Below are positions 10,701 through 23,955 of a stretch of DNA of 64,000 nt, one piece after another; position 1 is the stretch's first letter, and each line of letters opens with the position of its first letter. Location of the stretch: positions 58,994,938 to 59,058,937 of the forward strand of contig CM072812.1 in assembly GCA_037013495.1 (NCBI GenBank). Reading direction: 5' to 3'. A program made the translations under genes and the position numbers. Source of the stretch: Hippophae tibetana. Its lineage: Eukaryota; Streptophyta; Magnoliopsida; Rosales; Elaeagnaceae. The notes below the pieces were generated by a model. That model did not search any database and was not told the DNA's origin. It saw only the letters and a list, made by a program, of their open reading frames with translations.

Positions 10701-11657
10701 TCGTATATTTTCCTTTTCTTTTTTTTATGTGTCCTAAGCTATCTTTCTTCAAAAAAAAAAATAGGAATGCTCAAGCATGTCACAATTTAACAAAAAAAAA
10801 GTTATTAATTGGGGTTGCAACTTTAAACTTTTAAAATTTTCAAATCATTTATCGAAAATACTATTTTAATATATCAAATGGAAAGTTGTTTCGATTTCTA
10901 AAAATGCAATAAAAGCATCAGTGCTGTTCTCAAAAATTTTGAACCCAAATTCCATTTTTTATGCAACTTACCAATATCTTGAATTTTGTTAACACCTTAT
11001 ATTGTTGTTTTCGGCTATTGTTCTTTAGGGTTCTAATTTAATCATCTTAGCCTCGTTCTATGTAATTCAATCGTTACTATTTCTTTGAGTTCCTAGGTTA
11101 TTCACCTATAGGTTACACATAATTTAGAATGGGAGTTTTGGTTGTTGAAAATAGGTTATATGTCTTCATCTATCCTTTTTTGAATTTTAGAATTAAAAAA
11201 ATTATTATTTAATTGTTTTCTACTTTCTTGAGTGAAAAATCGTAGTAAAAAGAATGACATTTAAGCCTTCATCTCTTGTGTTTTCTATCAGTTTTGTTGA
11301 CGTTGGTTTCATCTCTGGATTACCTTTTTTAGTTTTTCTATAAATTCTTCGTATCTTTTCTTTTTCTTTATTTTATGTGTCCTAATCTATCTTTCTTCAA
11401 AAAACAAATAGGAATGCTCCAGAATGTCACAATTTTAAAAAAAGAAGTTATTAATTGGGGTTGCAACTTTAAACTTTTAAAATTTCCAAATCGTGTATCG
11501 AAACTACTATTGTAATATATCAAATTGAAAGTTGTTTCGATTTCTAAAAATGCAATAAAAGCATCAGTTCTGTTCTCAAAATTTTTGAACCCAAATTCCA
11601 TTTTTTATGCAACTTACCAATATCTTGAATTTTGTTAACACCATATATTGTTGTTTT
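7776..11657. repeat. Dimer higher-order repeat B1-C, three copies of 1294 bp
   Basis: Monomers start at 7776, 8424; 9070, 9718; and 10364, 11012. All three B1 copies share TTATATTTCATATC in place of TTATCCTTCATATC and the GGTTCGAATTT variant. The first two C copies have a B-like 5' half (GTTAATATTTC) and the CGTATAT junction before them, while the third C copy has the usual GTTACTATTTC. All six monomers alternate strictly between the two types. Confidence 0.88.
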
Positions 11658-14248
11658 CGGCTATTGTTCTTTAGGGTTCTAATTTAATCATCTTAGCCTC
11701 GTTCTATGTAATTCAATCGTTAATATTTCTTTGAGTTCCTAGGTTATTCACCTATAGGTTACACATAATTTAGAATGGGAGTTTTGGTTGTTGAAAATAG
11801 GTTATATGTCTTCATCTATCCTTTTTTGAATTTTAGAATTAAAAAAATTATTGTTTAATTGTTTTCTACTTTCTTGAGTGAAAAATCATAGTAAAAAGCA
11901 TGAAATTTTATCCTTCATATCTTGTATTTTCTATCAGTTTTGTTGACGTTGGTTTCATCTTTGGATTTCCTTTTGTAGTTTTTCTACAAATTCTTCGTAT
12001 ATTTTCCTTTTCTTTTTTTTATGTGTCCTAAGCTATCTTTCTTCAAAAAAAAAAAATAGGAATGCTCAAGCATGTCACAATTTAACAAAAAAAAAGTTAT
12101 TAATTGGGGTTGCAACTTTAAACTTTTAAAATTTTCAAATCATTTATCGAAAATACTATTGTAATATATCAAATGGAATGTTGTTTCGATTTCTAAAAAT
12201 GCAATAAAAGCATCAGTTCTGTTCTCAAAAATTTTGAACCCAAATTCCATTTTTTATGCAACTTACCAATATCTTGAATTTTGTTAACACCATATTGTGT
12301 TGTTTTCGGCTATTGTTCTTTAGGGTTCTAATTTAATCATCTTAGCCTCGTTTTATGTAATTCAATCGTTACTATTTATTTGAGTTCCTAGGTTATTCAC
12401 CTATAGGTTACACATAATTTAGAATGGGAGTTTTGGTTGTTGAAAATAGGTTATATGTCTTCATCTATCCTTTTTTGAATTTTAGAATTAAAAAAATTAT
12501 TATTTAATTGTTTTCTACTTTCATGAGTGAAAAATCGTAGTAAAAAGAATGAAATTTAAGCCTTCATCTCTTGTGTTTTCTATCAGTTTTGTTGTCGTTG
12601 GTTTCATCTCTGGATTTCCTTTTATAGTTTTTCTACAAATTCTTCGTATCTTTTCTTTTTCTTTTTTTTATGTGTCCTAATCTATCTTTCTTCAAAAAAC
12701 AAATAGGAATGCTCCAGAATGTCACAATTTTAAAAAAAGAAGTTATTAATTGGGGTTGCAACTTTAAACTTTTAAAATTTCCAAATCGTGTATCGAAACT
12801 ACTATTGTAATATATCAAATTGAAAGTTGTTTCGATTTCTAAAAATGCAATAAAAGCATCAGTTCTGTTCTCAAAATTTTTGAACCCAAATTCCATTTTT
12901 TATGCAACTTACCAATATCTTGAATTTTGTTAACACCATATATTGTTGTTTTCGGCTATTGTTCTTTAGGGTTCTAATTTAATCATCTTAGCCTCGTTCT
13001 ATGTAATTCAATCGTTAATATTTCTTTGAGTTCCTAGGTTATTCACCTATAGGTTACACATAATTTAGAATGGGAGTTATGGTTGTTGAAAATAGGTTAT
13101 ATATCTTCATCTATCCTTTTTTTGAATTTTAGAATTAAAAAAATTATTGTTTAATTGTTTTCTACTTTCTTGAGTGAAAAATCATAGTAAAAAGCATGAA
13201 ATTTTATCCTTCATATCTTGTATTTTCTATCAGTTTTGTTGTATTTGGTTTCATCTTTGGATTTCCTTTTGTAGTTTTTCTACAAATTCTTCGTATATTT
13301 TCCTTTTCTTTTTCTTATGTGTCCTAAGCTATCTTTCTTCAAAAAAAAAAAATAGGAATGCTCAAGCATGTCACAATTTAACAAAAAAAAAGTTATTAAT
13401 TGGGGTTGCAACTTTAAACTTTTAAAATTTTCAAATCATTTATCGAAAATACTATTGTAATATATCAAATGGAATGTTGTTTCGATTTCTAAAAATGCAA
13501 TAAAAGCATCAGTTCTGTTCTCAAAAATTTTGAACCCAAATTCCATTTTTTATGCAACTTACCAATATCTTGAATTTTGTTAACACCATATTGTGTTGTT
13601 TTCGGCTATTGTTCTTTAGGGTTCTAATTTAATCATCTTAGCCTCGTTTTATGTAATTCAATCGTTACTATTTATTTGAGTTCCTAGGTTATTCACCTAT
13701 AGGTTACACATAATTTAGAATGGGAGTTTTGGTTGTTGAAAATAGGTTATATGTCTTCATCTATCCTTTTTTGAATTTTAGAATTAAAAAAATTATTATT
13801 TAATTGTTTTCTACTTTCTTGAGTGAAAAATCGTAGTAGAAAGAATGAAATTTAAGCCTTCATCTCTTGTGTTTTCTATCAGTTTTGTTGTCGTTGGTTT
13901 CATCTCTGGATTTCCTTTTATAGTTTTTCTACAAATTCTTCGTATCTTTTCTTTTTCTTTTTTTTATGTGTCCTAATCTATATTTCTTCAAAAAACAAAT
14001 AGGAATGCTCCAGAATGTCACAATTTTAAAAAAAGAAGTTATTAATTGGGGTTGCAACTTTAAACTTTTAAAATTTCCAAATCGTGTATCGAAACTACTA
14101 TTGTAATATATCAAATTGAAAGTTGTTTCGATTTCTAAAAATGCAATAAAAGCATCAGTTCTGTTCTCAAAATTTTTGAACCCAAATTCCATTTTTTATG
14201 CAACTTACCAATATCTTGAATTTTGTTAACACCATATATTGTTGTTTT
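11658..14248. repeat. Dimer higher-order repeat B3-A, two copies
   Basis: Monomers start at 11658, 12307 and 12953, 13603. Both B members share CAAATGGAATGTTG (against GGAAAGTTG elsewhere), showing a recent common origin. They differ at GTTGACG against GTATTTGG. The first A member has TTTCATGAGTG, a marker also found in the last monomer of both six-monomer units. The second has TAGTAGAAAG and TATATTTCTTC. Confidence 0.82.
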
Positions 14249-16190
14249 CGGCTATTGTTCTTTAGGGTTCGAATTTAATCATCTTAGCCTCGTTCTATGT
14301 AATTCAATCGTTAATATTTCTTTGAGTTCCTAGGTTATTCACCTATAGGTTACACATAATTTAGAATGGGAGTTTTGGTTGTTGAAAATAGGTTATATAT
14401 CTTCATCTATCCTTTTTTGAATTTTAGAATTAAAAAAATTATTGTTTAATTGTTTTCTACTTTCTTGAGTGAAAAATCATAGTAAAAAGCATGAAATTTT
14501 ATCCTTCATATCTTGTATTTTCTATCAGTTTTGTTGTCGTTGGTTTCATCTTTGGATTTCCTTTTGTAGTTTTTCTACAAATTCTTCGTATATTTTCCTT
14601 TTCTTTTTTTTATGTGTCCTAAGCTATCTTTCTTCAAAAAAAAAAATAGGAATGCTCAAGCATGTCACAATTTAACAAAAAAAAAGTTATTAATTGGGGT
14701 TGCAACTTTAAACTTTTAAAATTTTCAAATCATTTATCGAAAATACTATTTTAATATATCAAATGGAAAGTTGTTTCGATTTCTAAAAATGCAATAAAAG
14801 CATCAGTGCTGTTCTCAAAAATTTTGAACCCAAATTCCATTTTTTATGCAACTTACCAATATCTTGAATTTTGTTAACACCTTATATTGTTGTTTTCGGC
14901 TATTGTTCTTTAGGGTTCTAATTTAATCATCTTAGCCTCGTTCTATGTAATTCAATCGTTAATATTTCTTTGAGTTCCTAGGTTATTCACCTATAGGTTA
15001 CACATAATTTAGAATGGGAGTTTTGGTTGTTGAAAATAGGTTATATGTCTTCATCTATCCTTTTTTGAATTTTAGAATTAAAAAAATTATTGTTTAAATG
15101 TTTTCTACTTTCTTGAGTGAAAAATCGTAGTAAAAAGCATGAAATTTTATCCTTCATATCTTGTATTTTCTATCAGTTTTGTTGTCGTTGGTTTCATCTT
15201 TGGATTTCCTTTTGTAGTTTTTCCACAAATTCTTCGTATATTTTCCTTTTCTTTTTTTTATGTGTCCTAAGCTATCTTTCTTCAAAAAAAAAAATAGGAA
15301 TGCTCAAGCATGTCACAATTTAACAAAAAAAAAGTTATTAATTGGGGTTGCAACTTTAAACTTTTAAAATTTTCAAATCATTTATCGAAAATACTATTTT
15401 AATATATCAAATGGAAAGTTGTTTCGATTTCTAAAAATGCAATAAAAGCATCAGTGCTGTTCTCAAAAATTTTGAACCCAAATTCCATTTTTTATGCAAC
15501 TTACCAATATCTTGAATTTTGTTAACACCTTATATTGTTGTTTTCGGCTATTGTTCTTTAGGGTTCTAATTTAATCATCTTAGCCTCGTTCTATGTAATT
15601 CAATCGTTACTATTTCTTTGAGTTCCTAGGTTATTCACCTATAGGTTACACATAATTTAGAATGGGAGTTTTGGTTGTTGAAAATAGGTTATATGTCTTC
15701 ATCTATCCTTTTTTGAATTTTAGAATTAAAAAAATTATTATTTAATTGTTTTCTACTTTCTTGAGTGAAAAATCGTAGTAAAAAGAATGACATTTAAGCC
15801 TTCATCTCTTGTGTTTTGTATCAGTTTTGTTGACGTTGGTTTCATCTCTGGATTACATTTTTTAGTTTTTCTATAAATTCTTCGTATCTTTTCTTTTTCT
15901 TTATTTTATGTGTCCTAATCTATCTTTCTTCAAAAAACAAATAGGAATGCTCCAGAATGTCACAATTTTAAAAAAAGAAGTTATTAATTGGGGTTGCAAC
16001 TTTAAACTTTTAAAATTTCCAAATCATGTATCGAAACTACTATTGTAATATATCAAATTGAAAGTTGTTTCGATTTCTAAAAATGCAATGAAAGCATCAG
16101 TTCTGTTCTCAAAATTTTTGAACCCAAATTCCATTTTTTATGCAACTTACCAATATCTTGAATTTTGTTAACACCATATATTGTTGTTTT
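14249..16190. repeat. Trimer B1-B2-C
   Basis: Monomers start at 14249, 14897 and 15545, 1942 bp in total. It matches the B1-B2-C part of the following six-monomer unit, including the C-member changes GTTTTGTATCAG and TTACATTTTTTAG. The C member here also has private ATCATGTATCG and GCAATGAAAGC. Confidence 0.87.
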
Positions 16191-19100
16191 CGGCTATTGT
16201 TCTTTAGGGTTCGAATTTAATCATCTTAGCCTCGTTCTATGTAATTCAATCGTTAATATTTCTTTGAGTTCCTAGGTTATTCACCTATAGGTTACACATA
16301 ATTTAGAATGGGAGTTTTGGTTGTTGAAAATAGGTTATATATCTTCATCTATCCTTTTTTGAATTTTAGAATTAAAAAAATTATTGTTTAATTGTTTTCT
16401 ACTTTCTTGAGTGAAAAATCATAGTAAAAAGCATGAAATTTTATCCTTCATATCTTGTATTTTCTATCAGTTTTGTTGTCGTTGGTTTCATCTTTGGATT
16501 TCCTTTTGTAGTTTTTCTACAAATTCTTCGTATATTTTCCTTTTCTTTTTTTTATGTGTCCTAAGCTATCTTTCTTCAAAAAAAAAAATAGGAATGCTCA
16601 AGCATGTCACAATTTAACAAAAAAAAAGTTATTAATTGGGGTTGCAACTTTAAACTTTTAAAATTTTCAAATCATTTATCGAAAATACTATTTTAATATA
16701 TCAAATGGAAAGTTGTTTCGATTTCTAAAAATGCAATAAAAGCATCAGTGCTGTTCTCAAAAATTTTGAACCCAAATTCCATTTTTTATGCAACTTACCA
16801 ATATCTTGAATTTTGTTAACACCTTATATTGTTGTTTTCGGCTATTGTTCTTTAGGGTTCTAATTTAATCATCTTAGCCTCGTTCTATGTAATTCAATCG
16901 TTAATATTTCTTTGAGTTCCTAGGTTATTCACCTATAGGTTACACATAATTTAGAATGGGAGTTTTGGTTGTTGAAAATAGGTTATATGTCTTCATCTAT
17001 CCTTTTTTGAATTTTAGAATTAAAAAAATTATTGTTTAAATGTTTTCTACTTTCTTGAGTGAAAAATCGTAGTAAAAAGCATGAAATTTTATCCTTCATA
17101 TCTTGTATTTTCTATCAGTTTTGTTGTCGTTGGTTTCATCTTTGGATTTCCTTTTGTAGTTTTTCCACAAATTCTTCGTATATTTTCCTTTTCTTTTTTT
17201 TATGTGTCCTAAGCTATCTTTCTTCAAAAAAAAAAATAGGAATGCTCAAGCATGTCACAATTTAACAAAAAAAAAGTTATTAATTGGGGTTGCAACTTTA
17301 AACTTTTAAAATTTTCAAATCATTTATCGAAAATACTATTTTAATATATCAAATGGAAAGTTGTTTCGATTTCTAAAAATGCAATAAAAGCATCAGTGCT
17401 GTTCTCAAAAATTTTGAACCCAAATTCCATTTTTTATGCAACTTACCAATATCTTGAATTTTGTTAACACCTTATATTGTTGTTTTCGGCTATTGTTCTT
17501 TAGGGTTCTAATTTAATCATCTTAGCCTCGTTCTATGTAATTCAATCGTTACTATTTCTTTGAGTTCCTAGGTTATTCACCTATAGGTTACACATAATTT
17601 AGAATGGGAGTTTTGGTTGTTGAAAATAGGTTATATGTCTTCATCTATCCTTTTTTGAATTTTAGAATTAAAAAAATTATTATTTAATTGTTTTCTACTT
17701 TCTTGAGTGAAAAATCGTAGTAAAAAGAATGACATTTAAGCCTTCATCTCTTGTGTTTTGTATCAGTTTTGTTGACGTTGGTTTCATCTCTGGATTACAT
17801 TTTTTAGTTTTTCTATAAATTCTTCGTATCTTTTCTTTTTCTTTATTTTATGTGTCCTAATCTATCTTTCTTCAAAAAACAAATAGGAATGCTCCAGAAT
17901 GTCACAATTTTAAAAAAAGAAGTTATTAATTGGGGTTGCAACTTTAAACTTTTAAAATTTCCAAATCGTGTATCGAAACTACTATTGTAATATATCAAAT
18001 TGAAAGTTGTTTCGATTTCTAAAAATGCAATAAAAGCATCAGTTCTGTTCTCAAAATTTTTGAACCCAAATTCCATTTTTTATGCAACTTACCAATATCT
18101 TGAATTTTGTTAACACCATATTGTGTTGTTTTCGGCTATTGTTCTTTAGGGTTCTAATTTAATCATCTTAGCCTCGTTTTATGTAATTCAATCGTTACTA
18201 TTTATTTGAGTTCCTAGGTTATTCACCTATAGGTTACACATAATTTAGAATGGGAGTTTTGGTTGTTGAAAATAGGTTATATGTCTTCATCTATCCTTTT
18301 TTGAATTTTAGAATTAAAAAAATTATTATTTAATTGTTTTCTACTTTCTTGAGTGAAAAATCGTAGTAAAAAGAATGAAATTTAAGCCTTCATCTCTTGT
18401 GTTTGTATCAGTTTTGTTGTCGTTGGTTTCATCTCTGGATTTCCTTTTATAGTTTTTCTACAAATTCTTCGTATCTTTTCTTTTTATTTTTTTTATGTGT
18501 CCTAATCTATCTTTCTTCAAAAAAAAAATAGGAATGCTCCAGAATGTCACAATTTAAAAAAAAAGAAGTTATTAATTGGGGTTGCAACTTTAAACTTTTA
18601 AAATTTCCAAATCGTGTATCGAAACTACTATTGTAATATATCAAATTGAAAGTTGTTTCGATTTCTAAAAATGCAATAAAAGCATCAGTTCTGTTCTCAA
18701 AATTTTTGAACCCAAATTCCATTTTTTATGCAACTTACCAATATCTTGAATTTTGTTAACACCATATATTGTTGTTTTCGGCTATTGTTCTTTAGGGTTC
18801 TAATTTAATCATCTTAGCCTCGTTCTATGTAATTCAATCGTTACTATTTCTTTGAGTTCCTAGGTTATTCACCTATAGGTTACACATAATTTAGAATGGG
18901 AGTTTTGGTTGTTGAAAATAGGTTATATGTCTTCATCTATCCTTTTTTGAATTTTAGAATTAAAAAAATTATTGTTTAATTGTTTTCTACTTTCTTGAGT
19001 GAAAAATCATAGTAAAAAGCATGAAATTTTATCCTTCATATCTTGTATTTTCTATCAGTTTTGTTGTATTTGGTTTCATCTTTGGATTTCCTTTTGTAGT

Positions 19101-20073
19101 TTTTCTACAAATTCTTCGTATATTTTCTTTTCTTTTTTTTATGTGTCCTAAGCTATCTTTCTTCAAAAAAAAAAAAATAGGAATGCTCAAGCATGTCACA
19201 ATTTAACAAAAAAAAAGTTATTAATTGGGGTTGCAACTTTAAACTTTTAAAATTTTCAAATCATTTATCGAAAATACTATTGTAATATATCAAATGGAAA
19301 GTTGTTTCGATTTCTCAAAATGCAATAAAAGCATCAGTTCTGTTCTCAAAAATATTGAACCCAAATTCCATTTTTTATGCAACTTACCAATATCTTGAAT
19401 TTTGTTTACACCATATTGTGTTGTTTTCGGCTATTGTTCTTTAGGGTTCTAATTTAATCATCTTAGCCTCGTTTTATGTAATTCAATCGTTACTATTTAT
19501 TTGAGTTCCTAGGTTATTCACCTATAGGTTACACATAATTTAGAATGGGAGTTTTGGTTGTTGAAAATAGGTTATATGTCTTCATCTATCCTTTTTTGAA
19601 TTTTAGAATTAAAAAAATTATTATTTAATTGTTTTCTACTTTCATGAGTGAAAAATCGTAGTAAAAAGAATGAAATTTAAGCCTTCATCTCTTGTGTTTT
19701 CTATCAGTTTTGTTGTCGTTGGTTTCATCTCTGGATTTCCTTTTATAGTTTTTCTACAAATTCTTCGTATCTTTTCTTTTTCTTTTTTTTATGTGTCCTA
19801 ATCTATCTTTCTTCAAAAAACAAATAGGAATGCTCCAGAATGTCACAATTTTAAAAAAAGAAGTTATTAATTGGGGTTGCAACTTTAAACTTTTAAAATT
19901 TCCAAATCGTGTATCGAAACTACTATTGTAATATATCAAATTGAAAGTTGTTTCGATTTCTAAAAATGCAATAAAAGCATCAGTTCTGTTCTCAAAATTT
20001 TTGAACCCAAATTCCATTTTTTATGCAACTTACCAATATCTTGAATTTTGTTAACACCATATATTGTTGTTTT
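16191..20073. repeat. Six-monomer higher-order repeat, copy 1
   Basis: Order is B1 (16191), B2 (16839), C (17487), A-variant (18133), B3 (18779), A (19428), 3883 bp in total. Private markers are GTTTTGTATCAG and TTACATTTT in C, TGTTTGTATCAG and TTTTTATTTTTTTT in the A-variant, TTTCTCAAAATGC, AAATATTGAAC and GTTTACACC in B3, and TTTCATGAGTG in A. All reappear in the next 3882 bp. Confidence 0.92.
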
Positions 20074-23000
20074 CGGCTATTGTTCTTTAGGGTTCTAATT
20101 TAATCATCTTAGCCTCGTTCTATGTAATTCAATCGTTAATATTTCTTTGAGTTCCTAGGTTATTCACCTATAGGTTACACATAATTTAGAATGGGAGTTT
20201 TGGTTGTTGAAAATAGGTTATATATCTTCATCTATCCTTTTTTGAATTTTAGAATTAAAAAAATTATTGTTTAATTATTTTCTACTTTCTTGAGTGAAAA
20301 ATCATAGTAAAAAGCATGAAATTTTATCCTTCATATCTTGTATTTTCTATCAGTTTTGTTGTCGTTGGTTTCATCTTTGGATTTCCTTTTGTAGTTTTTC
20401 TACAAATTCTTCGTATATTTTCCTTTTCTTTTTTTTATGTGTCCTAAGCTATCTTTCTTCAAAAAAAAAATAGGAATGCTCAAGCATGTCACAATTTAAC
20501 AAAAAAAAAGTTATTAATTGGGGTTGCAACTTTAAACTTTTAAAATTTTCAAATCATTTATCGAAAATACTATTTTAATATATCAAATGGAAAGTTGTTT
20601 CGATTTCTAAAAATGCAATAAAAGCATCAGTGCTGTTCTCAAAAATTTTGAACCCAAATTCCATTTTTTATGCAACTTACCAATATCTTGAATTTTGTTA
20701 ACACCTTATATTGTTGTTTTCGGCTATTGTTCTTTAGGGTTCTAATTTAATCATCTTAGCCTCGTTCTATGTAATTCAATCGTTAATATTTCTTTGAGTT
20801 CCTAGGTTATTCACCTATAGGTTACACATAATTTAGAATGGGAGTTTTGGTTGTTGAAAATAGGTTATATGTCTTCATCTATCCTTTTTTGAATTTTAGA
20901 ATTAAAAAAATTATTGTTTAAATGTTTTCTACTTTCTTGAGTGAAAAATCGTAGTAAAAAGCATGAAATTTTATCCTTCATATCTTGTATTTTCTATCAG
21001 TTTTGTTGTCGTTGGTTTCATCTTTGGATTTCCTTTTGTAGTTTTTCCACAAATTCTTCGTATATTTTCCTTTTCTTTTTTTTATGTGTCCTAAGCTATC
21101 TTTCTTCAAAAAAAAAAATAGGAATGCTCAAGCATGTCACAATTTAACAAAAAAAAAGTTATTAATTGGGGTTGCAACTTTAAACTTTTAAAATTTTCAA
21201 ATCATTTATCGAAAATACTATTTTAATATATCAAATGGAAAGTTGTTTCGATTTCTAAAAATGCAATAAAAGCATCAGTGCTGTTCTCAAAAATTTTGAA
21301 CCCAAATTCCATTTTTTATGCAACTTACCAATATCTTGAATTTTGTTAACACCTTATATTGTTGTTTTCGGCTATTGTTCTTTAGGGTTCTAATTTAATC
21401 ATCTTAGCCTCGTTCTATGTAATTCAATCGTTACTATTTCTTTGAGTTCCTAGGTTATTCACCTATAGGTTACACATAATTTAGAATGGGAGTTTTGGTT
21501 GTTGAAAATAGGTTATATGTCTTCATCTATCCTTTTTTGAATTTTAGAATTAAAAAAATTATTATTTAATTGTTTTCTACTTTCTTGAGTGAAAAATCGT
21601 AGTAAAAAGAATGACATTTAAGCCTTCATCTCTTGTGTTTTGTATCAGTTTTGTTGACGTTGGTTTCATCTCTGGATTACATTTTTTAGTTTTTCTATAA
21701 ATTCTTCGTATCTTTTCTTTTTCTTTATTTTATGTGTCCTAATCTATCTTTCTTCAAAAAACAAATAGGAATGCTCCAGAATGTCACAATTTTAAAAAAA
21801 GAAGTTATTAATTGGGGTTGCAACTTTAAACTTTTAAAATTTCCAAATCGTGTATCGAAACTACTATTGTAATATATCAAATTGAAAGTTGTTTCGATTT
21901 CTAAAAATGCAATAAAAGCATCAGTTCTGTTCTCAAAATTTTTGAACCCAAATTCCATTTTTTATGCAACTTACCAATATCTTGAATTTTGTTAACACCA
22001 TATTGTGTTGTTTTCGGCTATTGTTCTTTAGGGTTCTAATTTAATCATCTTAGCCTCGTTTTATGTAATTCAATCGTTACTATTTATTTGAGTTCCTAGG
22101 TTATTCACCTATAGGTTACACATAATTTAGAATGGGAGTTTTGGTTGTTGAAAATAGGTTATATGTCTTCATCTATCCTTTTTTGAATTTTAGAATTAAA
22201 AAAATTATTATTTAATTGTTTTCTACTTTCTTGAGTGAAAAATCGTAGTAAAAAGAATGAAATTTAAGCCTTCATCTCTTGTGTTTGTATCAGTTTTGTT
22301 GTCGTTGGTTTCATCTCTGGATTTCCTTTTATAGTTTTTCTACAAATTCTTCGTATCTTTTCTTTTTATTTTTTTTATGTGTCCTAATCTATCTTTCTTC
22401 AAAAAAAAAATAGGAATGCTCCAGAATGTCACAATTTAAAAAAAAAGAAGTTATTAATTGGGGTTGCAACTTTAAACTTTTAAAATTTCCAAATCGTGTA
22501 TCGAAACTACTATTGTAATATATCAAATTGAAAGTTGTTTCGATTTCTAAAAATGCAATAAAAGCATCAGTTCTGTTCTCAAAATTTTTGAACCCAAATT
22601 CCATTTTTTATGCAACTTACCAATATCTTGAATTTTGTTAACACCATATATTGTTGTTTTCGGCTATTGTTCTTTAGGGTTCTAATTTAATCATCTTAGC
22701 CTCGTTCTATGTAATTCAATCGTTACTATTTCTTTGAGTTCCTAGGTTATTCACCTATAGGTTACACATAATTTAGAATGGGAGTTTTGGTTGTTGAAAA
22801 TAGGTTATATGTCTTCATCTATCCTTTTTTGAATTTTAGAATTAAAAAAATTATTGTTTAATTGTTTTCTACTTTCTTGAGTGAAAAATCATAGTAAAAA
22901 GCATGAAATTTTATCCTTCATATCTTGTATTTTCTATCAGTTTTGTTGTATTTGGTTTCATCTTTGGATTTCCTTTTGTAGTTTTTCTACAAATTCTTCG

Positions 23001-23955
23001 TATATTTTCTTTTCTTTTTTTTATGTGTCCTAAGCTATCTTTCTTCAAAAAAAAAAAAATAGGAATGCTCAAGCATGTCACAATTTAACAAAAAAAAAGT
23101 TATTAATTGGGGTTGCAACTTTAAACTTTTAAAATTTTCAAATCATTTATCGAAAATACTATTGTAATATATCAAATGGAAAGTTGTTTCGATTTCTCAA
23201 AATGCAATAAAAGCATCAGTTCTGTTCTCAAAAATATTGAACCCAAATTCCATTTTTTATGCAACTTACCAATATCTTGAATTTTGTTTACACCATATTG
23301 TGTTGTTTTCGGCTATTGTTCTTTAGGGTTCTAATTTAATCATCTTAGCCTCGTTTTATGTAATTCAATCGTTACTATTTATTTGAGTTCCTAGGTTATT
23401 CACCTATAGGTTACACATAATTTAGAATGGGAGTTTTGGTTGTTGAAAATAGGTTATATGTCTTCATCTATCCTTTTTTGAATTTTAGAATTAAAAAAAT
23501 TATTATTTAATTGTTTTCTACTTTCATGAGTGAAAAATCGTAATAAAAAGAATGAAATTTAAGCCTTCATCTCTTGTGTTTTCTATCAGTTTTGTTGTCG
23601 TTGGTTTCATCTCTGGATTTCCTTTTATAGTTTTTCTACAAATTCTTCGTATCTTTTCTTTTTCTTTTTTTTATGTGTCCTAATCTATCTTTCTTCAAAA
23701 AACAAATAGGAATGCTCCAGAATGTCACAATTTTAAAAAAAGAAGTTATTAATTGGGGTTGCAACTTTAAACTTTTAAAATTTCCAAATCGTGTATCGAA
23801 ACTACTATTGTAATATATCAAATTGAAAGTTGTTTCCATTTCTAAAAATGCAATAAAAGCATCAGTTCTGTTCTCAAAATTTTTGAACCCAAATTCCATT
23901 TTTTATGCAACTTACCAATATCTTGAATTTTGTTAACACCATATATTGTTGTTTT
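20074..23955. repeat. Six-monomer higher-order repeat, copy 2
   Basis: Monomers start at 20074, 20721, 21369, 22015, 22661 and 23310. Differences seen by eye from copy 1 are few: GGTTCTAATTT for GGTTCGAATTT, TTAATTATTTTC for TTAATTGTTTTC, CGTAATAAAA for CGTAGTAAAA, GTTTCCATTT for GTTTCGATTT, and A-run length. The next monomer (23956) begins like a third copy, sharing the TTAATTATTTTC change, and then departs from it. Confidence 0.92.
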
